DNA of 64,000 bases from Symsagittifera roscoffensis. Taxonomy: Eukaryota; Xenacoelomorpha; Acoela; Convolutidae. Each line of letters opens with the position of its first letter. The stretch's first letter is position 1. The notes beneath the pieces are model-generated. The model had not been told where the DNA came from, did not search any database, and was given only the letters and a program-made list of their open reading frames with translations. Location: assembly GCF_963678635.1 (NCBI RefSeq), contig NC_087064.1, forward strand, positions 47,229,346 to 47,293,345, given 5' to 3'. This document shows, one piece after another, positions 40,391 to 51,599 of the stretch. The position numbers and the translations under genes are program-made.

Positions 40391-41125
40391 TTTCTTTTTG
40401 CTAGCCTAATGGTTAACAGAGACGGGTTTAGTATTCATTAAACGAGTCGTTTAGTTAGACTCGTTGCAGAGCGACCACAGATTCAGTTTATTCAAGTCTT
40501 GAGCAGGGACCTTACGTGAACAAGAAGAACTAGGGATCATTTTCACCATTCCGTGAACCTCTGGAAATTGGTCTGAACAAAAAACCACCCCAAGCATACA
40601 TACACATTCTTCAAGAATCGAAAAAAAGGTCTTGAATTTTTTGTTCACGCTAAATTATTATTTCCATTTTGAACATATGAAATCTAATTTCTTCAGATTC
40701 ACTTTTTAATTTATGCAGCAAATGGAAGGCTACTTTCAGAGAACACTAAACTAAGAGCAAAAAAAAAGAATTTTTTTTTCATGTTAACCAAAATGGATTC
40801 CAAATATCACAGCGGAAAATAAATTTTCTTTTTTTGATCCAGTTCTTTTTATTCCTACTATATTTGTAATTGAAAGACAACTCAAGATTATTCTGCGCTA
40901 GAAAATAGTTGAACAACAACTCAATCGTTGATGTTTCGATTCCTTCTAATTCATCAACAATTTTGTGAGTTTCTAGATTTCAACCAACTTTTTTACCATA
41001 TAATTATCGGGCCTCGCAGAACAACCTCCTGTTGCAAGTGTTGGGGCTTTTCCATTATACGCCCAAAAATGAAAAAATTTACGTCAAAATTTTCATTAAC
41101 CACAACAATTTTCAGAAAAAAAAAT
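40391..41125. other. Gene-free stretch
   Basis: Contains an 8-bp hairpin, AACGAGTC...GACTCGTT, at 40441-40465 and little else I can name. Confidence 0.4.
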
Positions 41126-41445
41126 GCGCGTTAATTATCCCAATTTGGCCAATATGGCAAACTTTGAACCCACATAGTTTTACAAAAAGCCAAAGATGAA
41201 ACATCTTTCTATATTTGAGCCCAGGACAACATTAGATTTTGAAAAATTACGTCAAAAACTGCTAGGTAAAAAGTCAAAAACTGTCTGGAAAAGAAAACAT
41301 AGCGAGCCCAATTTTCCCGTCATTTTTTGAGGTGAAAAAAAAATACATCAAAAACTGCTTGGTAAAAAATCAAAAATTGTCTGGAGAAAAAAAACAGCGA
41401 GCCCAGTTTTTCCGTCACTTTCTTCCGAATTCGGAACAATAAAGG
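41126..41445. repeat. Dispersed repeat, copy 2
   Basis: Diverged copy of 5003-5240. Here a segment of about 110 bp ('AAAAACTGCT(A/T)GGTAAAAA' to 'AGCGAGCCCA') is repeated in tandem, at about 41251-41315 and about 41345-41410. Confidence 0.55.
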
Positions 41446-41642
41446 TAAGTTTAGTAGAACTAGTTTATCGTTAAATTCACCAATATTTTTCGACATAAGC
41501 CTTTTGTCTATTTTTTTCCCGCTAGCGTGCTATGCTGTTCGTAGTGTATCGGCTTCGCCTTGCGTCAAAAATCAAAACAATTGCGCAATTGAATGTGATT
41601 TCAAAGCGTAACTAGTTTTTTTGCAAAACTTCGAGTTCACTC

Positions 41643-42280
41643 GGGTCGAGGTGCTCACTTTATGTTTCGACTGTCTCGACCAAAACGGTATCTTTCGACC
41701 ATCTCGACAGAAATTCGGTGTGTTTCGACCGTTCTCGACCGAAACAAATGTGCTCGACCGTGCTCGACCCAAGAAAGATATGTTTCAACCGTGCTCAACT
41801 GAAAAAAATAGCTCGACCGTGCTGGAACCAAGCAAGATATATTTCGTCCAAGATCGACTGAATTTGGGTATCTTTCGACTTTCAAACAATTTGAGTTATC
41901 CAAATTTAAATGTTATAGTTTATTCTTTTCTGGTAACATATCTTGTGATCTGTTTTCTTGTCATTTAAATGCTTTGTATAGACGATTTGTTTTTGAGCTA
42001 ATATTCATTCAATTTTTTGAATACTGGTTTGCAGTTTGAGTCTGATTTGTTAAAAAATATATTGGTATTTGAAAGAATTTTTTCTTTTTGACTCCGAATT
42101 ACCTCGGGACAATCGGTTTTTTTCGACCGTGCTCGAGGTTTGTTTCGATCGTGCTCGAGGTATGTTTTGATTTTGTGCTCGACCCAAACCCCTGTCTCGA
42201 CTATTCTTTTTCCGTCGAGCACTGACATATGTGCTCGACTTTGAAAGGCGAAACGAAGCATAAAGTGAGCACCTCCACCC
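41643..42280. mobile_element. Inverted-repeat element built from a CTCGACC motif
   Basis: The ends are inverted repeats: GGGTCGAGGTGCTCACTTTA at 41643 and the complement of 'GGGTGGAGGTGCTCACTTTA' ending at 42280, continuing with ATG(T/C)TTCG. The flanks GTTCACTC (41635-41642) and GTTAACTT (42281-42288) match at six of eight positions and may be a decayed target duplication. The interior carries many copies of 'GTGCTCGACC' and 'TGTTTCGACC' near both ends. Frames seen here are by-products of the repeat. Probably a MITE with repetitive subterminal ends. Confidence 0.65.
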
Positions 42281-42570
42281 GTTAACTTTTTGCCGCGAGT
42301 GCAAACCTAAGGCTTAGTGAATTCCTCTTTAAGGTGCTTCTTTAGAAAACCGTTAAGAACAAATATTTGTTCATGAAACCATTGCTAGTTCATCGGAGAC
42401 TTTCGCTTTGTATTTGTTGTTTTTCGTTACTTTGAACGTTGAACGCCAATGATAAACAAATCTAAGATTGCAAAGGTAGATCGTTACATGCCTCATAAAT
42501 AATAAATAATAACTACAAACAAAATGAGGGCTATATTAACAACAATCAGTATGCCAAGTTATAATAAAAA

Positions 42571-42822
42571 ATGAAGCTGCTCTTTCTGTGTTTTCTAACT
42601 TATCTGTTATCTAGTATCAAACTCGGATTAGCAGTTGACCTTGTAGTTAATTCGACTGTCGCGTCATCTTGGTCATCTTTGCAATTTTTAATTCCTATGG
42701 ACACGCCTTTTAACGACTTCTGGTCACTTTGCCGAAGGCACAGTGTTTACTACTGCCTAGATGCTTTTGTAACAGAAGATGATAGAAAAAATCCAGGGGC
42801 GGCTTTAGAACACTCGAAACGG
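42571..42822 (+). CDS. Putative first exon of a small secreted protein
   Basis: 84 codons from ATG to a donor-like GTAAGC at 42823, phase 0. The N-terminus 'MKLLFLCFLTYLLSSIKLGLA' is a classic signal peptide. The mature part has two Cys ('LCRRHSVYYCLDAF') and no family I recognise. Reading on past the donor gives a stop soon after. The last 25 codons are repeated at 46482-46556 with the same donor. The sequence looks like a host gene rather than a transposon: mixed codon use, signal peptide, good donor. The downstream exon is not certain. Confidence 0.55.
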
Positions 42823-43089
42823 GTAAGCTATTATAAGGTATTTAAGACAATTTGATGAACATATCTTAAAAGTCACTTTGTTGATGTCAAATTTATTACT
42901 CATTAGTTCGGAACAAATTATGCTAATATTAAAATATTTTACAGCATTTTTCTTTAATTCATGTGAGACAATTCATGTCATGAATATCCTCGTGGGAGGG
43001 AGATTTTATTTGGAACCGAAGGGGAAGGAGTTCAGCCAAGTTTTTTTGTTGTTGTTGTTGTAAAACAATTAAAGTGGTCTTAAATCTTC
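42823..43089. other. Putative intron sequence
   Basis: Between the donor at 42823 and the end of the BEL/Pao pol at about 43090. AT-rich, with a GTT repeat at 43045-43062. No gene. Confidence 0.4.
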
Positions 43090-46000
43090 TTTTTTGGGGT
43101 TACGAGGGCATGTTTCACCGCTGGTCTCGTTAAAGTACCTAGGGCTGTTTTCAGTTTACACGAGCGCGCGATGCCATCCGAGCCGGTAAAAACTTCTAAC
43201 ACTCGACCCAGTGGCCAGATGCCTCGTGGTGTAAAGTCCTCAAGTATCCACACGAGGTCATCTTTTTCGAGTGGTTCCTCGGGTTGCGTCCATTTAGTCC
43301 TTCTGATGAGAGTCGGAGCGTACTCTTTAAGTAGACGCCTCCAGAAGCTGTCAAGTCTATCTTTTGCTCGCTTCCAGGACTTGTTGTGGACAGTTTACTT
43401 TTAGATTCTTCGTAGAAGGCTGCTGCTGGAGCGTAGACGAATGGACGACCCATTAAGAAGTGGTTGGGTGTCAGTGGAAGGTTGTCGTCAAGGTCGCTAC
43501 TGACATGAGTTAGCGGACGTGAGTTGAGGATTGCCTCGGTCTCGGCTACGATAGTAGCAAATAGATCTCTTGATAGTCGATCAGAACGGAGATTTAGTAA
43601 GAATGCTCGTTTTATCAATGAGACGAGTCGCTCCCACACGCCGCCAAAATGGGGGGCAGCCGGAGGATTTTGGCGCCATTCATTATTGTGGATTTGTAGC
43701 GTTTCAGCTAGGGTGGTTTCGTTGAAGTTGATTGGTTCTGAGCGTAGTTGTTTACGCGCGCCGACGAAGTAAGTAGCGTTGTCAGAGATTAAAAGCTTAG
43801 GTGTGCCTCTCCTAGCAAGGAAACGTCTAATTGCCGTTATACAGTTGTTCGTAGTAAGGTTGTCTGTCGATTCCAGGTGAACCGCGCGAGTAGAGAGGCA
43901 TGTGAAGAGGCAAATATAGCTTTTTTCAGTTGTATCTTTTGTTGCTATGTAGAATGTTGCTATAGTCAATTCCTGTGTTTTTGAATGGAAATGGGTCGTC
44001 AGACGGATCATCGAAACGAGTTGGCGGCAAGTCGGCCATGAGTGGATGTAGCCTTTTGCCTTGGAATCTTCTGCAGAGAAAGCAGTTATGTCTTATCTGT
44101 CTGAGTGTTTTTGGAAGCCCAATGATGACAAAACTTTATTGCAGGTAGTTGCGAATGTACTCAGTGCCGTGGTGCATGCAGCGGCGATGAGCGCTCTCGA
44201 TCATCATGCGCACAATTGGGTCCTTTGCGTTAAGAATTATTGGATACTTTGTTGCGTCCGGTAAAGGTGAGTTTCGTAGTCGTCCTCGGGCGCGAATAAC
44301 ACCGTTGTCGAGAAAAGGTGACAACTGTTGCAGTTTGTCTTTGTTTTCAACTTGTTGCTTGGTTCGTAGTTGATTATAGGTGTCACCAAAGGTTTCTTGC
44401 TGGGACTGTTGATAAAGAAGGAGCTTAGCTTTTTCTAAGTCTTCCATAGTGGTAGAACGTTTACCGTTTCCCTTAAGTGTATCGACAAAAACTATAACCC
44501 GAGCTGTGACCCGAATTAATCGAAACCAATCTGAAAACCTGGAAGAATCGATTAAAGGTGTAATTGAGGGGCTAATCGTTGTAGCGTTACTTTGTTCCAT
44601 TATTTCGTTGGTCCCCCAAATAGGCTCATTGTTGAGTAGAAATTGTTGTGCATCCAACCAGAGCTTTGCCAAGTCTTTAAGTTCAATTACCCGTGTAGCA
44701 CTGTCTGCTGGGTTGAGTCTACCAGGGATGTGTTTCCATTGTTCGGCTTTGCATAAAGTAAGTATTTCACCAACTCTGTTTGCGCAGTAAGTTTTCAGTT
44801 TACCAGGTGTACAAAACAGTAGTGCTATCCGTCCAAAAGTGAGTGGAGTGGGGCTTTAATCGCATTTCATCAGTAGCGAACTTGCATAGCCGAGCACCCA
44901 TAAGGTCGGCTTGTAATTCCAGTTTAGGAATGCTCTCTTGGTTCAGTGATGCGACCTTTGTTCTGCCAATCAAGAAAGTAGCGTGTATGCCAGAGCTACA
45001 AGCAGTTCGGAAGTAGATGCACGTAGCCATTGCGTCTTGCGACGCGTCGTAGAAAACATGAAGCTGTATATCACTAGGTGACAGCTGTGGACCAAGTAAG
45101 CGCGGCAGTCTAACAGGGGGTACTTGTTTGCATTGGTCAACCCATTTGTCAATTATCGGAACAAAGTCACTGGGCACGGTTTCGTCCCAAGAGATACCAG
45201 ACTTCCACAAGTTTTGCAGAAAAATTTTGAGTTTTATGACAAACGGCGCTAGGATGCCTAAGGGGTCGAAAACCCTTGCTACTGTAGAGAGAACTGTTCG
45301 GAGTGTAGATGATGTAGTATTATTTAGCTTGGTTGTTGGTTGCACGAATATCGTATCGTCAGTTGTGTCCCATTTGACCTCCAGAACACGATGCACTGTA
45401 GCATTAGTAGAAACTTCGCCTCCATCAATGGAGTAGATCGCGTCATTAGTGTTAGATACGAACTTACTTAGGTTGAATCCCCCCTGTCTTAGGGAGGATT
45501 TTAGTTGTGTAGTAGAGTCTCTAGCCTCGTGTGTCGTGTTGAACGAGTGAACAAAGTCGTCCATGTAAAAGCTTTTGTGAAACAGTTGAGCAATAATGGG
45601 TTTGGTTACGCAGCAATCGGCAGCTGTTTGATGAAGCGCAACGATGGCAATGGATGGTGAGCATTTTGCACCAAAGATAAGTCGCGTGTATTGGTATTGT
45701 TTGATACCATTTTTAGTAGGCCAAAGGAAGCGAAGCGCATTTTGATCTTCATCTTTAATACCTATTTGCATAAACATACCTTCAATATCCGCCGATACAG
45801 CCACAGGTTTTTCCCGGAATCGTAGTAGAAGTCCAAACATGTTGTTCAGGAGGTCAGGTCCAGTTTCGAGGCAAGAGTTCAGCGAGACGCCCTTGTAGGT
45901 TGAGGCAGCGTTGGCCACTCTGCGTACCTTTCCGGGCTTGTTTGGATTAGTTACAGGGTGATGTGGGAGGTACCAAAGTAATTCAGGTTGTGGGTATTGG

Positions 46001-46480
46001 AAAGTAACGGGCTTGACGTAGTTATTTTCCAGGTCGGTAGTAAGCGATTTCGCATAGAGTTGCATGTTTTCAGGGTCTTTTCTGAGCCGTTTTTGTAGCG
46101 ATAGCAGTTGAGCTTTAGCTACCGGATAATTGTTTGGCAATTTTGTTTCGTTTTTCCAGAGTAGATTTATTTTGTAGCGATCTCCATCGTGCTGAATACT
46201 TTTTCCCATAAATCTTAGTTGTCGTTTGCTTTTATCAGAGTATGTAGCTTTGTTATCTTCCTGGATGCCTGATCCTTCTACATTCCAGAAATTTTTCACT
46301 GATTCAGTGAGATTAGCGTCTTCTTGATCATTTAAGTCAATGAAGTTAGTTGAGTGTGAATTTGATCCGGAACTATTAGATTTCTGGTTGAGTGGGCCAG
46401 TGATCGTCCAACCTAGTAGGTTTTTTACAGCGTAGGGGGTGCCTGTAGGACCTTTTCTGATATCGCGCTCTGCAATAACA
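43090..46480 (-). pseudogene. pol: Element C: BEL/Pao pol, decayed and without LTRs
   Basis: Reads right to left. 46480 to about 44800: RT, with 'GTPYAVKNLLGW' upstream, 'LLWYLPHHPV', 'RRVANAAS', 'LLLRFREKPVAVSADIEGMF', 'LIFGAKCSPS' and 'SFYMDDFVHSF' (YMDD at 45567-45556), then a BEL-type RNase H ending 'HFWTDSTTVLYTW' at a stop (about 44800). The frame then changes. 44672-44136: 'AKLWLDAQQFLL' to 'HGTEYIRNYLQ', the linker and integrase zinc region. 44011-43196: integrase core 'LLISDNATYF' and 'FGGVWERLVS', 'ILNSRPLT', 'FLMGRP'. About 43196-43090: 'LGRVLEVFTGSDG', the usual end of BEL pol. Gag, protease and LTRs are missing and at least three frame breaks are present, so it is inactive. Several segments are long and open, so decay is not ancient. 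Confidence 0.9.
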
Positions 46481-46481
46481 T

Positions 46482-46556
46482 TACTACTGCCTAGATGCTT
46501 TTGTAACAGAAGATAATAGAAAGTATCAAGGGTTGGCTTTAGAACACTCGAAACGG
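46482..46556 (+). pseudogene. Second copy of the secreted-protein exon end
   Basis: 25 codons, 'YYCLDAFVTEDNRK...EHSKR', followed by the same GTAAGC donor (46557). Against the copy at 42748-42822 there are five changed codons, four of them altering the residue. The frame is open, but the signal peptide part is replaced by the BEL pol. It may be the remains of a tandem gene copy whose first exon was split or removed by element C. Confidence 0.55.
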
Positions 46557-47302
46557 GTAAGCTATTATAGGGGCGTAGTGATAAGCATTTGTCTCTTAAG
46601 CATGCTACAATTTTTTTAATTATAGATGTTCATTCGGATGTAAAACAAAATAAGCTAAAATGTTCATTTTATTTAAAAGTTTTTTTGATTGGTTTTGATT
46701 GCTTAAGAGTATTGATAGTCGACCTATTTGATATTCGGCAAGTTTGACGCTGTTCAAATTTGCAAATATGAGGTCGAAGTTTTGATTAAGCAGGCATTCC
46801 TGCACTGACAGAAATGGTTTTCGGTCGATTTGAATTGATTTTAAATCGATTTTAAATCGATCCAAATCGATTAACCATGTACATTTTACGAACTTAAATG
46901 TTTTATATGGCCCTGCTAATCAAAACGCATGCCAATAGGCCGATCTTCAAGCTATGAGGTCATGTTAGAATGGGTTCAGTATAAAGAGAAGGGGCGGATC
47001 TAAGATTTCTTTGAGGGCGAGGCAGGAGGCGGCTCTAGGATTTTAATGAGGTGGGGGGGGGGGGGGGGGTGGCAGGTCGGTTCCCAAATTTTGTTGTGAC
47101 CAAAATAATTTTCCGAGAGCTCCCAGAATTTTTGTTTGCCTTAATTTGTTTATAACAACTCAATACATTTTCTGCTCTCTGACATCCCAGAAAGACCTCA
47201 TTGAGGCAAAAAAAGTCTGCGGTCGAGTAAGTTGTTAAATTAAGCCGAATATGACAAAACTGAAGCCGCCTCTTACATAATTTAGCATTTCAAATTCGAA
47301 CC
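46557..47302. other. Non-coding, putative intron
   Basis: Starts with a donor-like GTAAGC. Contains a run of 17 G (47053-47069). If the frame at 47303 is the next exon, the acceptor lies near its start: TTTAG at 47281-47285 does not match the donor phase, while AAG at 47348-47350 does, with a poor pyrimidine tract. Confidence 0.4.
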
Positions 47303-47956
47303 ATGATTGGAGTTCAACGCAGCGATCCGGCTTGGATAGGATACAGCAAGCTGAAAGCATTTGTAATGGAAGAATGTGACCGTCTCTTTGAACCAATTTA
47401 TGAACAACTCAACCATTTTATATTCAAAGAAGGCTGTTGCGAAGGTCAATTTTACTATTATTTAACCTACGGGTTCAAGGAAGCTATGCTTACTCCGACG
47501 GAGTATATTGAAAGACTTTTTGATTATTCCGAGGAAGGCAAGCATCTCAATTACATCTTATCCTACTACAACTCTAAATGTCAGGTTAATATAATCACCG
47601 AAATCGGTTTCGGAATGGGAACTCTGAAAAGAGCGAATCACAGGCGTGGACTGAAGGACCAAGTTCAAGGTGTCCCATACATGTTAAAAGTTGGACATGA
47701 ATGGACTTCAAGAATACCTTATGAGAATCCGGGTGATTTTGTAAGTTTCAGTTGGTTTAAAATGAACGTAATATGTCCAGATCAGCCCTGGATTTGTGGA
47801 AATCGACACAGCTCATCTTCCAAACGAAGTTGGTGGCAAAGATTTTTCAGACGCGGACGAAACCAGCCACTTCTAGCACGATATCACCTCGCCTCATTAA
47901 CAGAGGCAGCAGCTATAACAACACCACCAACAACAACGAAAACAACAGGAGTATGA
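47303..47956 (+). CDS. Unrecognised protein or downstream exon, 217 codons
   Basis: Open from upstream of 47303, beginning 'MIGVQRSDPAWIGYSKLKAF'. The middle has four spaced Cys ('EGCCEGQF', 'SKCQVN') and many aromatic residues; 'ICPDQPWICGN' adds two more. Then a Ser/Lys/Arg-rich stretch, 'SSSSKRSWWQRFFRRGRNQ', and a Thr/Pro-rich end. Codon use and complexity look like a real protein and not a shadow frame. It has no signal peptide of its own; lying downstream of the duplicated secreted-protein exon, it is a good candidate for that gene's second exon. I know no homologous family. The basic Trp/Phe-rich segment is notable, but no function should be read from it alone. Confidence 0.55.
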   Translation: MIGVQRSDPAWIGYSKLKAFVMEECDRLFEPIYEQLNHFIFKEGCCEGQFYYYLTYGFKEAMLTPTEYIERLFDYSEEGKHLNYILSYYNSKCQVNIITEIGFGMGTLKRANHRRGLKDQVQGVPYMLKVGHEWTSRIPYENPGDFVSFSWFKMNVICPDQPWICGNRHSSSSKRSWWQRFFRRGRNQPLLARYHLASLTEAAAITTPPTTTKTTGV

Positions 47957-48363
47957 TTTTTAATTGCTAACGAAGGATGGCAACTTTCATTACTTTTCGC
48001 AGTTTTTTTTAAAACCCTACAATTTGCTTGCGCTCGAAGCTCATTTTTAGTTTGGCGGTGTCAATTGTGATTACTTTTGTTTACTTGATCACACATTCTG
48101 ATGGAAGAAATGGAAAAGGCAAATTATGAAGTTACTCTTCAACAAAACTGATGGTTTTAATGTGAACAATCCACCCCAAAAGAACAATGAAACTATTGAC
48201 ACGAAAAAAACGCTACCACAAATTGCCGTTTAGAAACAGATGAATGATGATAACGGTCGACAGAAAAATGATCTGAGTAATTTTAATTTATCTGAATTTG
48301 CCTTTTATTGGCAAAACTTGTTTTGTTAAAATTTCTAAGCAAAAGAGTTTATGCGCGGGGTGG
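47957..48363. other. Gene-free stretch before element D
   Basis: AT-rich, no frame or repeat that I can support. Confidence 0.4.
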
Positions 48364-48508
48364 CTCACTCGTAGAGTAATTTCAGATAAGTTACAGCGTT
48401 ACAAATAAACGTGAGTGGTAGTTATAGATCATGACTGGTTAATTAGAAAAAGAGATAGTTTTATCAATAATATAATTGGATATAAATACTAGTTTCAAAC
48501 TGGTTCCA
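48364..48508 (-). repeat. Damaged 3' LTR of element D
   Basis: The minus strand starts TGGAACC(A) like the LTR of A and shares 'AATTAACCAGTCATGATC' with one change, 'TTTATTTGTAA' and 'GAAATTACTCTACGAG'. The central part of the LTR is missing. The bases just outside on the right, CCTATCCGCGG, match the pre-LTR sequence of A (complement of 'CCGGATGGG'). Confidence 0.7.
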
Positions 48509-49042
48509 CCTATCCGCGGCTTAGAGAACTTTAAATTTTAATGTTTATTGCAGTGAAGAATGCGTGGAAAGATTTCTTGTTTCTTTGAATAGTTTCTTTT
48601 TGAAGCAGTTGTTCGTGTTTCGGAGTAGTTGTCTTCATAGAGAGAAGGGGGACAGTTGTTCTTTTTCAGAAGTGGGTATCGTATATCCTAGATCGTTTTG
48701 AGTGATTTCAGATTTATGCAATGATGTGTTGATTTTGTTAAGCTAGAGCGAGACTAAGTGCAAGACGGAGTTTGACTTCTTTTGTGTGAAGCGCCAAGTG
48801 GCTAGGATCCATATTTGAAGTCAACCTTGAGTTGGCCATTCTTCTTCTTCTTCAATGGGTAACTTTGCTCAATGTTGGGTCCATATTTTAAATCCTGTGA
48901 GGTTTATGACTACGGCAACAAACCAACAGATTTGCCATTCCAAAGTCTGAATGTCGTCGAGTTTTCATCTCCCTTTGCTGCCCATGCCTTTTGCTCCAAA
49001 AAATCATTTTACAAGGCATATCTATATCTTTATCTTGTTAGT
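48509..49042 (-). other. 3' end of element D between LTR and tandem units
   Basis: Corresponds to about 22700-23286 of A in reverse, with only patches of similarity ('TTTATTGCAGTG..' against the complement of 'GAATTGCAG'). No gene. Confidence 0.45.
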
Positions 49043-50820
49043 GAGATCAGCTTTAGTTATGATATATGTTAATGTTTTCATAAAAGCGTTTTAATTGGTT
49101 TCGGTTAACTTATAAAGTAGCTCACCCTAGAGCAACTCTCGTCAAAACTAGGAGTGCGTGTCATAAGCGTGGTGTAGCGCGGTGGTTTCGGCCGGCAATA
49201 GAACATGCTCGGGAAGGCCTACTGGTGGTTGACGCCAGTTGAGGGAGTATAGTTTTTCCGTCTTTTTGACCAGAGTCTCCTACCGTATTCAAATTCTTGT
49301 TCTTATTTTCAGGTGTTTTTCTTTTTTTTGTTTTTGGTCGTGGGCTTTTATCAAAAAAAGATTGATTTGTTTTGGGTTTTTTTTTTGAGTTTTTTTGTGT
49401 TTCAAGTTGTTTTAATAAAACTTGAAAGTGGGTTTCAGAAGAACAATTTATCCAGTGTTAATCTGGGTTTAATCGGGTTTGGGTACAGTGGGATTTTTCA
49501 ATATTTGCGGTTGGTTTTGTGGCATGAGTGAGCAGCATTGGTTAGCTTAAGCTCACTTATAGTTCCTTCCAACCGGGTTAAGGGAAAATTTGAAGTGCGT
49601 GAAAACTGGTTAGACTTGTTATCAGTTAGCTTCTGAGATCAGCTTTAGTTATGATATATGTTAATGTTTTCATAAAAGCGTTTTAATTGGTTTTCGTTAA
49701 CTTATAAAGTAGCTCACCCTAGAGCAACTCTCGTCAAAACTAGGAGTGCGTGTCATAAGCCTGGTGTAGCGCGGTGGTTTCGGCCGGCAATAGAACATGC
49801 TTGGGAAGGCCTACTGGTGGTTGACGCCAGTTGAGGGAGTATAGTTTTTCCGTCTTTTTGACCAGAGTCTCCTACCGTATTCAAATTCTTGTTCTTATTT
49901 TCAGGTGTTTTTCTTTTTTTTTTGTTTTTGGTCGTGGGCTTTTATCAAAAAAAGATTGATTTGTTTTGGGTTTTTTTTTGAGTTTTTTTGTGTTTCAAGT
50001 TGTTTTAATAAAACTTGAAAGTGGGTTTCAGAAGAACAATTTATCCAGTGTTAATCTGGGTTTAATCGGGTTTGGGTACAGTGGGATTTTTTAATATTTG
50101 CGGTTGGTTTTGTGGCATGAGTGAGCAGCATTGGTTAGCTTAAGCTCACTTATAGTTCCTTCCAACCGGGTTAAGGGAAAATTTGAAGTGCGTGAAAACT
50201 GGTTAGACTTGTTATCAGTTAGCTTCTGAGATCAGCTTTAGTTATGATATATGTTAATGTTTTCATAAAAGCGTTTTAATTGGTTTCGGTTAACCTATAA
50301 AGTAGCTCACCCTAGAGCAACTCTCGTCAAAACTAGGAGTGCGTGTCATAAGCGTGGTGTAGCGCGGTGGTTTCGGCCGGCAATAGAACATGCTCGGGAA
50401 GGCCTACTGGTGGTTGACGCCAGTTGAGGGAGTATAGTTTTTCCGTCTTTTTGACCAGAGTCTCCTACCGTATTCAAATTCTTGTTCTTATTTTCAGGTG
50501 TTTTTCTTTTTTTTTTGTTTTTGGTCGTGGGCTTTTATCAAAAAAAGATTGATTTGTTTTGGGTTTTTTTTTGAGTTTTTTTGTGTTTCAAGTTTTTTTA
50601 ATAAAACTTGAAAGTGGGTTTCAGAAGAACAATTTATCCAGTGTTAATCTGGGTTTAATCGGGTTTGGGTACAGTGGGATTTTTTAATATTTGCGGTTGG
50701 TTTTGTGGCATGAGTGAGCAGCATTGGTTAGCTTAAGCTCACTTATAGTTACTTCCAACCGGGTTAAGGGAAAATTTGAAGTGCGTGAAAACTGGTTAGA
50801 CTTGTTATCAGTTAGCTTCT
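49043..50820 (-). repeat. Three tandem copies of a 592-bp unit from the element's 3' region
   Basis: Units start at 49043, 49635 and 50228 with 'GAGATCAGCTTTAGTTATGA' and are over 98 percent identical by eye; differences are mostly in T-run lengths and a few bases. The complement of each unit matches 22290-22690 of element A: 'ACCCAAACC(C/G)GATTAAACC', 'CTGGATAA(A/T)TT', 'GCCGGCC', 'CACCGCGCTACA' all line up in order. So the unit is the 3' non-coding region of D, amplified. Near-identity of the three units against strong decay elsewhere in D indicates recent amplification or homogenisation. Confidence 0.85.
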
Positions 50821-51599
50821 GAAAGCTGAAAATCTTTTATTAAACAATTCTACCTGGGCCAGTTGCATGATTTTGGTGGAAAGAGTGCGTGAAATGTGGG
50901 CGAGTAAAGGAGAAATAATCGTTTATAAAAGAAGCACACATAGAATTCTATTATAAATTCATTTTGCCTTAATAATTTCCTACTTCGTATTTGAATTTTA
51001 CTACAGTGTTATCAATATAGTGCATTGTATTGAACTTACTTCGCTAAGATGATTTATTGATACAGTTAGAATAAAATTTAAAAATTGAAGAAAAGTTTTG
51101 TGTTTTTGTTTTATCCTTTAGATGAGTGCCTGGTGAAATCCAGAAAAAAATGTCGAACACATGTGTAGAAATGGTGAGTGTCTTATTGATTTGTGTTGGT
51201 GATATTAACAAATTTTTTAATTACAAGGAGTCAGTTTCAGGAGAAAATCCATGGGTAAAGTAATTCTTTTAGTGTCGGATATTTCTAAAAGCTTAGCAAG
51301 CATGCGTATTACGTGTTTAGTGCGAAGCAGTGGCCAAAGAAATTCAAGCACACTGATGATATCTACCTCTCCGATGTAGCTGAAAACTCATGGCTAGCAT
51401 TTTGAAAAAAAAAATTTTTAAGGTTTGTGATTAAATTTAGAGCGGTGGATATTTTCTAGTAGGGCTACTTCAATTGGCTGTATATATTATTTTTGGGGTC
51501 GGCAGTCGTCTATGGGAAGGTGTTAGTCAGTCGGCGAAATATGTACATTTGTCGTCGGGGTTGCTTTTCAAGGGAAATTTTAGTGGGTTAATAGAGTTG

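Noticed and set aside
41572-42304. Several frames of 66-115 codons on both strands
   Set aside because: By-products of the CTCGACC subunit repeats in the inverted-repeat element.
43524-45436. Plus-strand frames at 43524, 44449 and 45128
   Set aside because: Antisense shadows of the BEL/Pao pol.
49313-49531. 72-codon Phe-rich plus-strand frame
   Set aside because: Lies inside the first tandem unit; the other two units break it through changes in T-run length. Non-coding repeat.
49043-50820. CRISPR-like or tRNA array from the three direct repeats
   Set aside because: Units are 592 bp, contiguous and derived from a retroelement 3' region; no spacers and no complete tRNA.
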